A stretch of DNA of 32,574 bases from Prochlorococcus sp. AG-686-P16 (lineage in GTDB: Bacteria; Cyanobacteriota; Cyanobacteriia; PCC-6307; Cyanobiaceae). The stretch is taken from assembly GCA_003208695.1 (NCBI GenBank), contig QCVY01000003.1, forward strand, positions 1 through 32,574. The letters are read 5' to 3'. Both the position numbers and the translations under genes were made by a program. Position 1 is the first letter of the stretch. The number at the start of each line of letters is the position of its first letter. The notes under the pieces were generated by a model that worked only from the letters and a program-made list of their open reading frames with translations, did not search any database and was not told where the DNA came from. This document shows positions 12,001 to 22,260 of the stretch, one piece after another.

Positions 12001-12583
12001 TGGGAAAGTTAATGCAATAGGATATGACCTTTATATTGAAATGCTGCATGAGGCAATCTCAGAAATAAATGGTCAAGAAATTCCCGAAGTAAATGATACG
12101 CAAGTAGATTTGCCAGTTAACGCTTTTATACCCGCAACATGGATATTAAACCGAGAGGAGAAACTTGATGCATATAAATATGCTACTGAATGTACTAATA
12201 ATAAGGAGCTTACAGAGTTAGCCACTGACTGGTCTAATAGGTATGGCGTTTTACCCAAACCAGTAGAATCATTAATACTCTTAATGAAGTTAAAACTATT
12301 GGCAAAAACGTGTGGCTTTAATAAAATTAAACTTAAAAAACCAAATGTAATAATAGAAACCAGACTAAAAAACTCTACATTTAAACTTATTAAAAAAGGT
12401 TTACCATCAAATATTCAAACTAAATTTCATTTTGAAGAAGGTGATCAGTTCTCAAAAATAACTATTAGAGGATTAGGTGTAACTGACATTCAAAATCAAA
12501 TTGATCAATTAATTTACTGGTTAGGACTTTTTGTAAGCGAAATAAATAACTTCGATAAAAATACAACCGATACGAAAATCTAA
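9068..12583 (+). CDS. mfd: Transcription-repair coupling factor
   Basis: 1171 aa; CarD/RID-like PGDYIVHKNHGIGQFLKLEKI; Walker A GDVGFGKTEVAVRAIFKA; DEEQRF; helicase motifs. Confidence 0.97.
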   Translation: MSLNSLISYISKSQIIEELVKRIESNNELNIIGSSRYAKSIIINSIAKKENKDILLICPNEEIAYKWYGYFDSIDNRNILYYPPCENLPYASINKSIETEYSQLSVISKIIRKERKDINIIITTERSLQPHLINNNLFKENIFTLIKGIELDLKELTKKLVLLGYNKENLTSQEGSWSRRGEIIDIYPVNNELPIRIEYFDNIIEKIREYDPVTQRTLDSINKVEIVQVGFNLLIRKKLESLSEQSTFSSEEITTKNNLDRYLGIIEEHPSNLLNYINRETIIVIDEKEDCFKFANNWCIESDNNFEQYKNEIANILKSNNINIKVRSNLHKKFESIIKTFRNHNVINLYEFESKRNIDNRFLLSDKRINCSSKNIGKLSKDINKFILNKDKVWILSAQPLRTRSLFFEHDCNTNYLEKPNDLESAYKLIDNSTPVIIKNKNNYEIEGFYLPIWKVILITDKELFSQQALFNNVFIRRRKRSINSNINVNKINPGDYIVHKNHGIGQFLKLEKINITGESRDYLVIRYLDGKISVAADQLGSINRYRSSGKIKPKINKLGGTEWLKIKDKNRKIIKKVALDILKLYAKREKLKGHIFPEDGPWQKELEESFPYQPTPDQLSAVKEVKIDMESDKPMDRLVCGDVGFGKTEVAVRAIFKAITSGKQVILLAPTTILAQQHWRTFSNRFSPYPIKVSLLNRFKTNTEKKDIYIGLKNKKIDLVVATHQILGKEIEINNLGLLVIDEEQRFGVRQKEKIKNIKTNIDVLTLSATPIPRTLYMSLSGLRQMSLLNTPPPSRRSIKTYLSEIDMDVIRTAISQELDRGGQIFYVLPRISDIDQAVNKLKNMFKDLKFIVAHGQMNEIDLENAMIAFNNGEVDLMICTTIIESGLDIPRVNTIVIEDAHKFGLSQLYQLRGRVGRSGIQAHAWLFYPNINKINEASKQRLKAIKDFSELGSGYQLAMKDMEIRGVGSLLGEEQSGKVNAIGYDLYIEMLHEAISEINGQEIPEVNDTQVDLPVNAFIPATWILNREEKLDAYKYATECTNNKELTELATDWSNRYGVLPKPVESLILLMKLKLLAKTCGFNKIKLKKPNVIIETRLKNSTFKLIKKGLPSNIQTKFHFEEGDQFSKITIRGLGVTDIQNQIDQLIYWLGLFVSEINNFDKNTTDTKI

Positions 12584-12655
12584 AATATTAAATAAATATT
12601 TAATCATCGCGAAATAGTTTAAATTCAGTTAGGTTTATAAAAATTTATTTAATGC

Positions 12656-12817
12656 ATGGGCGAATACATTGATGTCGGATTGCAAAGTTCGATTTTACCT
12701 TTTACATTATTACTTTCATCAATAGCAGTTGGAGCTTATGCACTAATTGGATTTGAGACAGAAAATGATGATGATGATTCGGACTCTGGAAGCGGTGGGT
12801 TAATGAATCCTATTTAA
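12656..12817 (+). CDS. Small single-TM protein with acidic tail (53 aa), not in the supplied ORF track
   Basis: ATG at 12656 to TAA at 12815-12817: MGEYIDVGLQSSILPFTLLLSSIAVGAYALIGFETENDDDDSDSGSGGLMNPI. Confidence 0.65.
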   Translation: MGEYIDVGLQSSILPFTLLLSSIAVGAYALIGFETENDDDDSDSGSGGLMNPI

Positions 12818-13178
12818 ACCTAATTTTCCTAGATTTTCTTTTTACTATTTTCATTATTCTAGTAAAAGCACCCAACATTAAAATCAAAGCGAATATTAAT
12901 GAGAAAACTATAAATATAGCTAAACAAATATCATAAAAATAAGATATTGAGTCCAAAATATTAGTAATCAATTTACCGAAATTATTTATAAAATTATCAA
13001 AGATTATTATTTTATTCGGTATTATATAATTTATATAAAAAATAAAGATACTAAAAGATAACATAACAAAGGATTCTTTTATAAGTTTACCTTTCGATTT
13101 TCTTCTTAAAGATAATTTTTTTTTAAAAAAAAATCTATCAGAGTTCTTATTCAAATTGGGTATTTTTAAATCAGACAT
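12810..13178 (-). CDS. Hypothetical membrane protein with basic termini
   Basis: 122 aa ORF with TM segments FVMLSFSIFIFYINYII and ICLAIFIVFSLIFALILMLGAF; clustered with the minus-strand DUF genes. Confidence 0.65.
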   Translation of the reverse strand: MSDLKIPNLNKNSDRFFFKKKLSLRRKSKGKLIKESFVMLSFSIFIFYINYIIPNKIIIFDNFINNFGKLITNILDSISYFYDICLAIFIVFSLIFALILMLGAFTRIMKIVKRKSRKIRFK

Positions 13179-13231
13179 TTATAAAAATTACGCTAATTAA
13201 TCAAGAAATAATCTTCGAAAAGAATTATTTT

Positions 13232-13852
13232 TTATAGTAACTTGTTTATGGATTGAATGCTAACAAGTTTGTTTCTGTAATTTAATAAAGAACGATTTTC
13301 ATTATTATCGTAAATATAGATAAATGCTGTAGAAAAAAGGAAGATAGAGAATAAGGAAACTACTGGGGGTAAAAGAAATTCTGAAATATTTTTTTTATAT
13401 TTTAAAAATGAATGTTTTTGATTCGTTAAACTTTTAAATTCTTTAGAATAAATATTTTTAACTTTATTTGAAAAGCCAAGTTGATCAAAGCAATTAATTA
13501 TATCTGCAAAAACCGAATTCCCAATCCTAATATTTAAAGGTTTCACATTAGGTTTAGAACTTTTTAATAGAAGTATATGTGTATAACAATTTTCAGGCTT
13601 AATATCAATTAGTTGTGAATTGTATGATGCATTTTCATCATTTAAAATTGTAATAGAGTAGGAGTAAAAAGCCTTCATTATAGACCTCAAATGATCTAAG
13701 TTACCTTCAATAACAGGCTTATCAATAATCATAAGTTTCCATTGAGAAATAATCGATATGTTATCTTGATTTTCGTTGTTCGAATAATCTGGTAATCCAT
13801 TAATTTCAAGACTGACGGATGATTGGTTAAATAAAAGTTTATTTTGCAACAT
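13232..13852 (-). CDS. DUF4335-like cyanobacterial protein
   Basis: N-terminal SVSLEINGLPD, GNLDHLRSIMKAFYSYS, and a C-terminal TM; adjacent to a DUF3038-like gene as is typical in cyanobacteria. Confidence 0.65.
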   Translation of the reverse strand: MLQNKLLFNQSSVSLEINGLPDYSNNENQDNISIISQWKLMIIDKPVIEGNLDHLRSIMKAFYSYSITILNDENASYNSQLIDIKPENCYTHILLLKSSKPNVKPLNIRIGNSVFADIINCFDQLGFSNKVKNIYSKEFKSLTNQKHSFLKYKKNISEFLLPPVVSLFSIFLFSTAFIYIYDNNENRSLLNYRNKLVSIQSINKLL

Positions 13853-13853
13853 A

Positions 13854-14393
13854 TCAATAATTAAGAAGGGTGCTACTTAAGTTTAGAAATCCATCCTCCG
13901 AAATACACAACGCTAATGTAAGAATAATTTTAATAAAAACTTCATCATTACAACTAGGATCAAGTAATCGTTTAACTTTCATACTATTAGTGTTAAATCT
14001 TTCACTAATTAATTCAATATATCTATTCTTAAATTCATTCCAGGGTTTAGGGTTCCTAATAAAATCATCCCTAGATTGCAGTATTTGTCTTATGTAAGGA
14101 TATAAAAATTTTGCCATTTCAGCAGTAAGTTTAATCAATGCGTTAAATTCGCTTAATTTAATATTGTTATTATTAAAAGAATTCCTCATTGGATTATTGT
14201 TCCTTAATTTCCATATAGTAACTTTATTAGGTAAAACTTCATTTAAATTAAGTTTACCTGATAATGAATATAAAGATTCTGCACCATTTAAATCAATAGT
14301 TTCTAAGGCTAATAAAAGTAAATCTAATCTTTGAATAGATTCTCTTGAAATCCGTTTTCCTTTAGATAAAATGGTAATAATTAATAACGAAAG
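13854..14393 (-). CDS. DUF3038-like protein; open frame runs to 14393, upstream of the listed ATG at 14189, with a probable non-canonical start (for example ATT at 14381)
   Basis: The frame above the listed ATG encodes ...ILSKGKRISRESIQRLDLLLLALETIDLNGAESLYSLSGKLNLNEVLPNKVTIWKLRNNNPMRNSF, resembling the DUF3038 core (LDLLLLALE.lDLNG.E...W.LR..NP.R). First upstream in-frame stop is TAG at 14396-14394. Confidence 0.7.
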   Translation of the reverse strand, partial: LSLLIITILSKGKRISRESIQRLDLLLLALETIDLNGAESLYSLSGKLNLNEVLPNKVTIWKLRNNNPMRNSFNNNNIKLSEFNALIKLTAEMAKFLYPYIRQILQSRDDFIRNPKPWNEFKNRYIELISERFNTNSMKVKRLLDPSCNDEVFIKIILTLALCISEDGFLNLSSTLLNY

Positions 14394-14403
14394 CTACTTA
14401 GAT

Positions 14404-14409
14404 ATTATA
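14404..14409 (-). promoter_or_regulatory. Possible -10 element (TATAAT) upstream of the DUF3038-like gene
   Basis: The minus strand reads ctgtTATAATatctaagtag just before the open frame; no convincing -35 was identified. Confidence 0.35.
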
Positions 14410-14418
14410 ACAGAATCC

Positions 14419-14616
14419 TTATAATTTTCTCTTAAATAAAAAGGTATATAGCTTATCTAGCTCTTCAAAAGTTAATAGACCATAACTCCAAAGAAGAACA
14501 GGTAGAGGGGTATTATTTTCTATTGATAACTTTAATCCTAATTCAATTGAAGACTCTTGTAATCCAATTTCATCCAGAAGAAAAGATATCATTTTCTTAT
14601 TTGAATAATTAATCAT
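14419..14616 (-). CDS. DUF2949-like small protein
   Basis: ISFLLDEIGLQESSIELGLKLSIENNTPLPVLLWSYGLLTFEELDKLYTFL matches the family pattern (LPxVLWxYGLxTLxxLD). Confidence 0.75.
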   Translation of the reverse strand: MINYSNKKMISFLLDEIGLQESSIELGLKLSIENNTPLPVLLWSYGLLTFEELDKLYTFLFKRKL

Positions 14617-14621
14617 ATATG

Positions 14622-15776
14622 TTATTTAATAGATGAATAAATTAAAGACTTAGTCATATGATTTAAGATTATTCTTCTTATAAAAAGAAACTTATTTAAA
14701 AGAAGAAATGAGATTTTTCTTAAAGGTATTAATAAAAGATTATTATTTGCGAATAATTTAATTAAAATATCCGTTACAACAATAGTTGAGACAATATCAA
14801 AAGACCTCTTGAAATAATATTTATATTTAAATATATTTAATGCTTTTTTAGTTGTAGATATATCTCTAGCAAAAATATCATATATAACATTAACATCTCT
14901 CCAGCAAGTATTTAATCCTTGTCCACCAACTGGGTGAAAAGTGTGAAATGAATCTCCGACAGATACTTCCTTACTGAAATTAAAGATTGGTAAGCATAAA
15001 GATAAAGAAACAGGGAAAATATTAATATCGCTATCAATTTGATCTAACTTAAAATAGTCAGGCACAATTGTTGATAAATTATCTAATAGAAAAGTTTTAC
15101 TAGAGTTTAATCTATCAATTGATTTGAATGTACTTGCTGTCCAAATTATTTGATACCTATTTGCATCTAACGGTAATAACGCTAATGGGCCTTCCTTCCT
15201 AAATATTTCATATGCTCGTTTATGAACATTTCCTCTTACTAAAACCTCAAATGTGAGACAAGACTGATTATATGATTTTTTTAAGTCAAAATAATTATGA
15301 TTTTTCATGTAGTTTGAATTTGCTCCAGTTGATATAAATTTATAATCATAAGAAATATTTTCATTAGATAAATCTAAGGTAGATTTAAAAAAAATATTAT
15401 CTATTTTATCTATCTCATAAAAGAATACATTCATAAGATCAGAATGTTTAACCACCCAACCGATAGTATCTAAAGAACCTATATCTTTGTCTAGATCTGA
15501 AGTAGTTAAAATCGTAAAATCTAAAGTTTCACTATCTGAAATTGAAAGAGAATCAAAGTTATAAAGATAAGAATTTAATTTATCCCAAAGATTAAATTTT
15601 GAAAGTATTTTTCTTGTTGAATGGGTAATGGCATATGTTTTATCTTTATTAATGAGCTTTTCTCTTGACAATAAATCTGTAAGGTAAATATTGAAATTTA
15701 GTTTCGATAAAGTTATTGCTAAAAGTAAGCCTGTGGGGCCAGAACCAACAATTTTGAAATTAAAATATTTATTCAT
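14622..15776 (-). CDS. UbiH/VisC-like FAD-dependent monooxygenase
   Basis: N-terminal GSGPTGLLLAITLSKLNF Rossmann motif; VGDSFHTFHPVGGQGLNTCWRDV matches the family GD..H...P..GQG.N motif. Confidence 0.88.
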   Translation of the reverse strand: MNKYFNFKIVGSGPTGLLLAITLSKLNFNIYLTDLLSREKLINKDKTYAITHSTRKILSKFNLWDKLNSYLYNFDSLSISDSETLDFTILTTSDLDKDIGSLDTIGWVVKHSDLMNVFFYEIDKIDNIFFKSTLDLSNENISYDYKFISTGANSNYMKNHNYFDLKKSYNQSCLTFEVLVRGNVHKRAYEIFRKEGPLALLPLDANRYQIIWTASTFKSIDRLNSSKTFLLDNLSTIVPDYFKLDQIDSDINIFPVSLSLCLPIFNFSKEVSVGDSFHTFHPVGGQGLNTCWRDVNVIYDIFARDISTTKKALNIFKYKYYFKRSFDIVSTIVVTDILIKLFANNNLLLIPLRKISFLLLNKFLFIRRIILNHMTKSLIYSSIK

Positions 15777-15799
15777 TAAAAGGGATATCTATCTTCGAT

Positions 15800-16444
15800 T
15801 TACTTTAAATAAATATAGCAAATTTCTTCAAATGCTGGTCGAAGTAAATATGGGTACTCTCCTATCCAAATATTTTTTTCAGGTAACCATGCATCAGTCA
15901 AATAAATTTCTCTATCAAAATTACGATAATTTGATGAAACTAAACATCTAATATTAGAACCAATTCTAATTTGACTATGTTTTTGTTCCATAGGAAAACT
16001 TATCTTATCTAGATAACCATCCTCATCTTCTAATTCAATAACCAGCCAAGTTCTTTTTTTTTCTATCAACTCTAAACGACCTTGCCTATTTGATTGTTCA
16101 CGTGAACTTTCGATTTTCTCGATTTTGTAAATATCAGAAATATAACCGTCGAAAAGAGAAAAGAACTTTGATTTTTTATAACTAGAATTTTTCCTGCTTG
16201 ATTCAAGTATCGGTCCCCAAATAATATAAAGAAAAAAAATCACACATAACAATAACCAAAGATTTTCTGTCTGTGTTGATGATTGACTGATAAAAAGCAA
16301 AAGATTTAACACCCCTCCAATAGAAGAAATAATTACTCTTTGAAGAACTTTTCTGGGATTTCCAAGAGCAAATTTAAATTGACCTCCGGTTCCAACCGAA
16401 GGTATAAGTTTAGTTATTTGAGTTTGTTTAATTGGAATAAGCAT
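15800..16444 (-). CDS. Conserved cyanobacterial membrane protein of unknown function
   Basis: 214 aa ORF with two adjacent TM segments near the N-terminus and a soluble C-terminal domain. Confidence 0.7.
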   Translation of the reverse strand: MLIPIKQTQITKLIPSVGTGGQFKFALGNPRKVLQRVIISSIGGVLNLLLFISQSSTQTENLWLLLCVIFFLYIIWGPILESSRKNSSYKKSKFFSLFDGYISDIYKIEKIESSREQSNRQGRLELIEKKRTWLVIELEDEDGYLDKISFPMEQKHSQIRIGSNIRCLVSSNYRNFDREIYLTDAWLPEKNIWIGEYPYLLRPAFEEICYIYLK

Positions 16445-17293
16445 TTAAAATATTAATCTTTCAAGTCCATAAACTAATGATTTAAAATTACCTATTTTCC
16501 GTATTGCTTGTAAAACACCAGGCATATAAGCTTTTCTATCAATGGTGTCATGTTTAATCGTATAAGTTTCACCAGGGGAACCCATAATAACAACTTGATG
16601 AGCCAACAACCCAGGCAATCTTATTGAATGAATATTTAGACCTGAATCTCTTACTCCTCCTCTAACACCTTTTAAAGATTCAGACTCTTTAACTAAGCCT
16701 TCATTATATTTCTTAGGATATTCTTCAATCATTTCGGCAGTCTTAATACAAGTTCCACTTGGAGAGTCTGCCTTTTGATTATGATGCATTTCTATTAATT
16801 CAATATTATCGTAGAACTTTGCAGCTACAGAAGCAGCTTGTTGAAGAAGCACCATACCTACTGAGAAATTAGGAATAATTGCACAACCAACTTCTGCTTT
16901 TTGCGCAAAAATAGATAAATCATTTATTTGTGAGGGAGAAAGACCAGTAGTCCCAATAATTGGAGAAATTCCATAGGCTATTGCAGATCTAGTATTATCA
17001 AAAACAGAATCTGGATGTGTAAAATCAACTAAAACAGGCTTTATATTTTGGTTTCGATATTCTTGACTGATTGAACATAAAGACCCCTCAAGATCATTAG
17101 AAACAAAAACTTCACTACTTTTTAAATTCAATAACTGTGAAATATTTTTACCATTATTTTTTTTATTAATATCGATTGCAGCAACAAGTTCACAATCTGA
17201 GGAATTTAGAACGGAATTTACAACTTCACTTCCCATTTTGCCTAAAGCACCAGAAACAAGCACAGGTATAGTTTTTTTTGAATTTTCGGTCAT
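16445..17293 (-). CDS. dapB: 4-hydroxy-tetrahydrodipicolinate reductase
   Basis: [31 protein letters not shown], and [12 protein letters not shown] motifs. Confidence 0.97.
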   Translation of the reverse strand: MTENSKKTIPVLVSGALGKMGSEVVNSVLNSSDCELVAAIDINKKNNGKNISQLLNLKSSEVFVSNDLEGSLCSISQEYRNQNIKPVLVDFTHPDSVFDNTRSAIAYGISPIIGTTGLSPSQINDLSIFAQKAEVGCAIIPNFSVGMVLLQQAASVAAKFYDNIELIEMHHNQKADSPSGTCIKTAEMIEEYPKKYNEGLVKESESLKGVRGGVRDSGLNIHSIRLPGLLAHQVVIMGSPGETYTIKHDTIDRKAYMPGVLQAIRKIGNFKSLVYGLERLIF

Positions 17294-17394
17294 TTTTTTT
17301 AAAAAAATTTTTTAAAGGTTGTTACACGCTATTTATATTGCACACAATAACGGCAATTCACCCGTAGGCTGGTAGAAATACTTAAAAAGAATCA

Positions 17395-20300
17395 ATGTTT
17401 ACGCAGGTCCGCTCAGCAAATCGCAGAGTATCTCCTGTTGAGGATAACAAACATAAAGTTGTAATAAAAGCAGTTTATGTTGTCCTTGAGCCACAATACC
17501 AAAACTCCTTAACTGAAGCTGCAAAATCAATAAATGCAATGAATGGCCCAGTAGGGATAGATCTTAGTGGTTATCTTATTGAAGAATTAAGAAACGAAAA
17601 AAATTACGAAGATTTTAAAGCTGACATATCTAGTGCTGACATATTTGTTGCTTCATTGATTTTTATTGAAGATTTAGCCCAAAAAGTAGTAGATGCAGTG
17701 TCTCCATACAAAGAGAATCTTAAAGCCTCTATTATTTTCCCCTCAATGCCTGAGGTTATGAGATTAAATAAATTAGGTTCATTTAGTATGTCTCAGCTTG
17801 GACAATCTAAAAGCATTATTGGAGATCTTATTAAAAAGAAAAAAGAATCTGATGGTGCTAGCTTCCAAGATTCTATGCTGAAGTTGCTTAATACTTTACC
17901 TTCAATTCTAAAATATTTACCCGTTGAAAAGGCACAAGATGCTAGGACATTTATCTTAAGTTTTCAGTATTGGCTTGGTGGAACTACAGAGAACTTGAAA
18001 AATTTCTTGTTAATGATATCAGAAAAATATGTAATTTCAGAAAATATAAAAAATCAATTAGAAGAGTTCAAAATACAGGATCCTGAAACTTTTCCAGATT
18101 TAGGCATATGGCATCCAATGGCGCCAAATATGTTTGAAAGTTTAGAAGAATATCAAAATTGGGAAAATAATAGAAAAGATATAAAACCTAAAGATAATAA
18201 AACTCCAACTATTGGATTAGTTCTACAAAGAAGTCACATAGTTACAGGTGATGATGCTCATTATGTAGCCGTAATACAAGAATTAGAATATCGAGGTGCC
18301 CGTGTATTGCCAATTTTCTGTGGTGGATTAGATTTTTCTAAACCAGTAGATGAATTTTATTATGATTCAACTAATAAGGGAAAAGCAATAGTTGATGGAG
18401 TCGTATCCTTAACAGGATTTGCATTAGTAGGTGGTCCAGCAAGACAAGATCATCCAAAAGCAATTGATGCTTTGAAGAAGCTAAACAGACCATATATGGT
18501 TGCATTACCTTTAGTTTTTCAAACAACTCAAGAATGGGAGGAAAGTGATTTAGGATTGCATCCTGTTCAAGTGGCACTACAAATTGCTATACCAGAATTA
18601 GACGGAGCAATTGAACCAATAATTCTTTCAGGACGTGATGATGCTACGGGTAAAGCTCATACTCTTCAAGATAGAGTAGATGTGATAGCTGAAAGAGCTA
18701 TAAAGTGGTCAACTCTAAGAGTTAAAAAAAGAGAAGAAAAGAAATTAGCGATAACTGTATTTAGTTTTCCTCCTGACAAAGGAAATGTTGGAACAGCAGC
18801 CTACTTAAATGTTTTTGGTTCTATTTATAGAGTTCTTTTAGAAATGAAGAATAAAGGTTATCAAATTGATGATCTTCCTAGAAATTCAAAAGAATTAATG
18901 GAAAAAGTGATTAACAATCCAGAAGCGATGGATGGTTCTCCTGAATTGAATATTGCTCATAAAATGACTGTAAAAGAATATGAAGAATTTACTCCTTATT
19001 CAAAGAGACTAGAAGAGAACTGGGGTAAGCCTCCTGGAAACCTAAATAGCGATGGTCAAAATTTACTTATTTACGGGAAGCATTTTGGAAATGTTTTTAT
19101 AGGAGTACAACCAACATTTGGTTATGAGGGCGATCCAATGAGATTACTGTACTCAAGAAGTGCAAGTCCTCATCATGGCTTTGCAGCTTATTACACTTAT
19201 GTAGAAAAAATATGGGGAGCTGATGCAGTCCTTCATTTCGGGACACACGGTTCTCTAGAATTTATGCCGGGGAAACAAATGGGCATGAGTGATACCTGTT
19301 ACCCCGATTCTTTAATTGGATCTCTACCAAATTTATATTATTACGCTGCAAATAATCCATCAGAAGCAACCATAGCAAAAAGAAGAGGATATGCATCAAC
19401 TATAAGTTACTTAACTCCTCCAGCTGAAAATGCAGGCCTATATAAGGGACTTAAAGAATTAAGTGAGCTTGTAGGTTCTTATCAACAACTTAGAGAAAGT
19501 AGTAGAGGTATTCAAATTGTTAATGCAATTGTGGAGACTTCAAAGCAATGTAATCTTGACAAAGATGTAGATCTTCCTATCGGAGAGGTCGAGGAACTAA
19601 CTATTGAAGAAAGGGACTTGTTTGTAGGGAATATATATAAACAATTAATGGAGATAGAAAGTAGATTATTACCATGTGGACTCCATACAATTGGAGAGGC
19701 TCCTACAGCTGAGGAAGCAGTAGCTACATTAGTAAATATAGCTTCATTAGAAAGAGAACAAGAAGGCTTTAGATCCTTACCAGGTTTATTAGCAGAATCA
19801 ATAAATCTAAAAATTGATGAAATTTATGACGGCAATAATAAAGGAGAACTTAAGTTTGTTGAACTAAATGAAAAAATTATTAAAACATCCAGAGATTCAA
19901 TATTTGCGATGGTTAACTCACTAAAGATTGTTGATGGAAGAGTCTATTTGGAGAAATCATTATTTTCAAAACTTTTAGATTTCTTGAAAATATTTGGTTT
20001 GAATTTACCGACTCCTTGGCTGAGAATTTGCAGATTGAATGGATTTAATGAAGTAAATCAAAAGGAATTAAATAAACTATTTGACTATTTATTATTCTGT
20101 TTGGAACAGGTTTGTGCAGATAAAGAGATGGATAGCCTCATAAAAGCATTAGATGGGAATTATGTATTACCTGGACCTGGAGGAGATCCCATTAGGAACC
20201 CAAGTGTATTACCAAGTGGCAAAAATATTCATGCACTTGATCCACAATCAATTCCAACTACAGCTGCTGTGGCAGCAGCGAAATCTGTTGTAGATAAACT

Positions 20301-21405
20301 AATTGAAAGACAAAAAGAAGCACAAGGAAGTTGGCCAGAAACAATAGCATGTGTTTTATGGGGTACTGATAATATCAAAACTTATGGCGAATCCCTTGCT
20401 CAAATTTTATGGTTTGTTGGAGTCAAACCAAAACCTGATTCTGTTGGCCGAATAAATAAATTAGAACTTATTCCTTTAGAAGAACTTGGCAGACCAAGAA
20501 TTGATGTTGTTGTAAATTGTTCTGGAGTTTTTAGAGATTTATTTATAAACCAAATGGCACTAATTGATCAAGCAGTAAAATTAGCTGCAGAAGCAGAAGA
20601 ACCATTAGAATCTAACTTTGTAAGAAAACATTCCTTAGAACAAGCTGAAAAAGAGGGCACCTCAATAAGGGAAGCTTCAGCAAGAGTATTCTCAAATGCT
20701 AGTGGAAGCTATAGTTCAAATGTCAATTTAGCTGTTGAAAATTCAACCTGGGAAGAAGAAAATGAATTGCAAGAAATGTACTTATCAAGAAAAACATATG
20801 CTTTTAATGCTGATAATCCAGGAGAAATGAATCAAAAAAGGGAAGTTTTCGAGTCTGTCATGAAAACTGCTGATGTAACATTTCAAAATCTTGACTCATC
20901 TGAAATCTCTCTAACTGACGTAAGCCATTATTTTGATTCTGATCCCACTAAATTAATAAAAACATTAAGAGATGATGGGAAAGAACCAAGTAGTTACATT
21001 GCAGACACAACTACCTCGAATGCCCAAGTCAGGACGTTAGGCGAGACAATCAGACTTGACTCTAGAACCAAGCTTTTGAATCCAAAATGGTATGAAGGGA
21101 TGCTTAAGTCAGGATATGAAGGAGTTAGAGAACTTTCTAACAGACTTAACTACACACTTGGATGGAGTGCAACTAGTGGGCAAGTTGATAACTTTGTTTA
21201 TGAAGAAACCAATGAAACATTCATTAATGATGAAGAAATGAGAAAAAGGCTTATGGATTTAAATCCTAATAGTTTCAGAAGAATAGTAGGAACATTGCTT
21301 GAAGTTAATGGGAGAGGTTATTGGGAAACATCTGATGAAAATATAGAACAACTAAAAGAACTTTATCAAGAAGTTGAAGATAAAATTGAGGGAGTTAAAG
21401 AGTAA
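17395..21405 (+). CDS. chlH: Magnesium chelatase subunit H
   Basis: 1336 aa; [59 protein letters not shown] is diagnostic. Confidence 0.98.
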   Translation: MFTQVRSANRRVSPVEDNKHKVVIKAVYVVLEPQYQNSLTEAAKSINAMNGPVGIDLSGYLIEELRNEKNYEDFKADISSADIFVASLIFIEDLAQKVVDAVSPYKENLKASIIFPSMPEVMRLNKLGSFSMSQLGQSKSIIGDLIKKKKESDGASFQDSMLKLLNTLPSILKYLPVEKAQDARTFILSFQYWLGGTTENLKNFLLMISEKYVISENIKNQLEEFKIQDPETFPDLGIWHPMAPNMFESLEEYQNWENNRKDIKPKDNKTPTIGLVLQRSHIVTGDDAHYVAVIQELEYRGARVLPIFCGGLDFSKPVDEFYYDSTNKGKAIVDGVVSLTGFALVGGPARQDHPKAIDALKKLNRPYMVALPLVFQTTQEWEESDLGLHPVQVALQIAIPELDGAIEPIILSGRDDATGKAHTLQDRVDVIAERAIKWSTLRVKKREEKKLAITVFSFPPDKGNVGTAAYLNVFGSIYRVLLEMKNKGYQIDDLPRNSKELMEKVINNPEAMDGSPELNIAHKMTVKEYEEFTPYSKRLEENWGKPPGNLNSDGQNLLIYGKHFGNVFIGVQPTFGYEGDPMRLLYSRSASPHHGFAAYYTYVEKIWGADAVLHFGTHGSLEFMPGKQMGMSDTCYPDSLIGSLPNLYYYAANNPSEATIAKRRGYASTISYLTPPAENAGLYKGLKELSELVGSYQQLRESSRGIQIVNAIVETSKQCNLDKDVDLPIGEVEELTIEERDLFVGNIYKQLMEIESRLLPCGLHTIGEAPTAEEAVATLVNIASLEREQEGFRSLPGLLAESINLKIDEIYDGNNKGELKFVELNEKIIKTSRDSIFAMVNSLKIVDGRVYLEKSLFSKLLDFLKIFGLNLPTPWLRICRLNGFNEVNQKELNKLFDYLLFCLEQVCADKEMDSLIKALDGNYVLPGPGGDPIRNPSVLPSGKNIHALDPQSIPTTAAVAAAKSVVDKLIERQKEAQGSWPETIACVLWGTDNIKTYGESLAQILWFVGVKPKPDSVGRINKLELIPLEELGRPRIDVVVNCSGVFRDLFINQMALIDQAVKLAAEAEEPLESNFVRKHSLEQAEKEGTSIREASARVFSNASGSYSSNVNLAVENSTWEEENELQEMYLSRKTYAFNADNPGEMNQKREVFESVMKTADVTFQNLDSSEISLTDVSHYFDSDPTKLIKTLRDDGKEPSSYIADTTTSNAQVRTLGETIRLDSRTKLLNPKWYEGMLKSGYEGVRELSNRLNYTLGWSATSGQVDNFVYEETNETFINDEEMRKRLMDLNPNSFRRIVGTLLEVNGRGYWETSDENIEQLKELYQEVEDKIEGVKE

Positions 21406-21407
21406 AT

Positions 21408-21434
21408 ATCAAAATTTTTATCTAAAAATTTGAT
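21408..21434. terminator. AT-only imperfect hairpin at the chlH/folP convergent junction
   Basis: atcaaaattttta-tc-taaaaatttgat (one bulge) after the chlH stop; lacks GC pairs, so weak. Confidence 0.3.
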
Positions 21435-22260
21435 CTGCAACTTTTAAAACTTGATAATTAATTTTTACATTATGAACCCTTACTAAGTGAATATTTTGCT
21501 GAGAACAAAGACAACTAATAGCCAGGGTTCCTATATCTCTTTCTTTAGGATTGGGTTCATTTAAGATTTCTCCAATAAATCTTTTTCTTGAAGCCCCAAT
21601 TAAGAGAGGAAATTCAAATTTTTTAAAGAAATTAATGTTTCTTAAGATATCTAAATTTTGATTAGTATCTTTTGAAAATCCAATACCTGGATCCCAAATT
21701 ATTTTATCCTTACTAACATTTTTGCTAATAGCTTTTTTTGTCAAACTTTCAAGAGAATGAATAATATCAACAAAAAGATCGTCATAACTTATCAAATTGT
21801 TCATACTTTTGCTATTACCGCGACTATGAGTGATTACGAAAGGACATTTAAATTCTGAGACAACATCTAAAATCTCCTCATCCCTCCTGCCTCCAGTGAC
21901 ATCATTAATCCAATTAGCACCATTTGAGAGCGCTTCATAAGCAACCTCAGAATTAAAAGTATCGATAGAAATAAGAATATTGGGATATTCACTTCTAATT
22001 TCTTTTAAATATGGAATCAATCTCTTAGATTCATTTTTCGCTCCGATTTCTATTGCTCCGGGTTTTGTACTTTGAGCACCAAGATCAATAACATCAACCC
22101 CATGTGAAACAAAATAATTTACTTGATTTAAGACTTTTTCTATCGAACCCAGATCTCCTCCATCACTAAATGAATCAGGAGTTAAATTAATAATCCCCAT
22201 TATTGAAGTTTTTTGCCCCCAACCATCAGGCCAAGGATAATTATTATTCGAAATTAGCAA
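21418..22260 (-). CDS. folP: Dihydropteroate synthase
   Basis: [26 protein letters not shown], and [10 protein letters not shown] motifs. Confidence 0.97.
   Translation of the reverse strand: MLISNNNYPWPDGWGQKTSIMGIINLTPDSFSDGGDLGSIEKVLNQVNYFVSHGVDVIDLGAQSTKPGAIEIGAKNESKRLIPYLKEIRSEYPNILISIDTFNSEVAYEALSNGANWINDVTGGRRDEEILDVVSEFKCPFVITHSRGNSKSMNNLISYDDLFVDIIHSLESLTKKAISKNVSKDKIIWDPGIGFSKDTNQNLDILRNINFFKKFEFPLLIGASRKRFIGEILNEPNPKERDIGTLAISCLCSQQNIHLVRVHNVKINYQVLKVADQIFR

Noticed and set aside
12587-12604. AT-only perfect inverted repeat attaaata-aa-tatttaat after mfd
   Set aside because: No GC pairs or T-tract and low complexity; insufficient for a terminator call.
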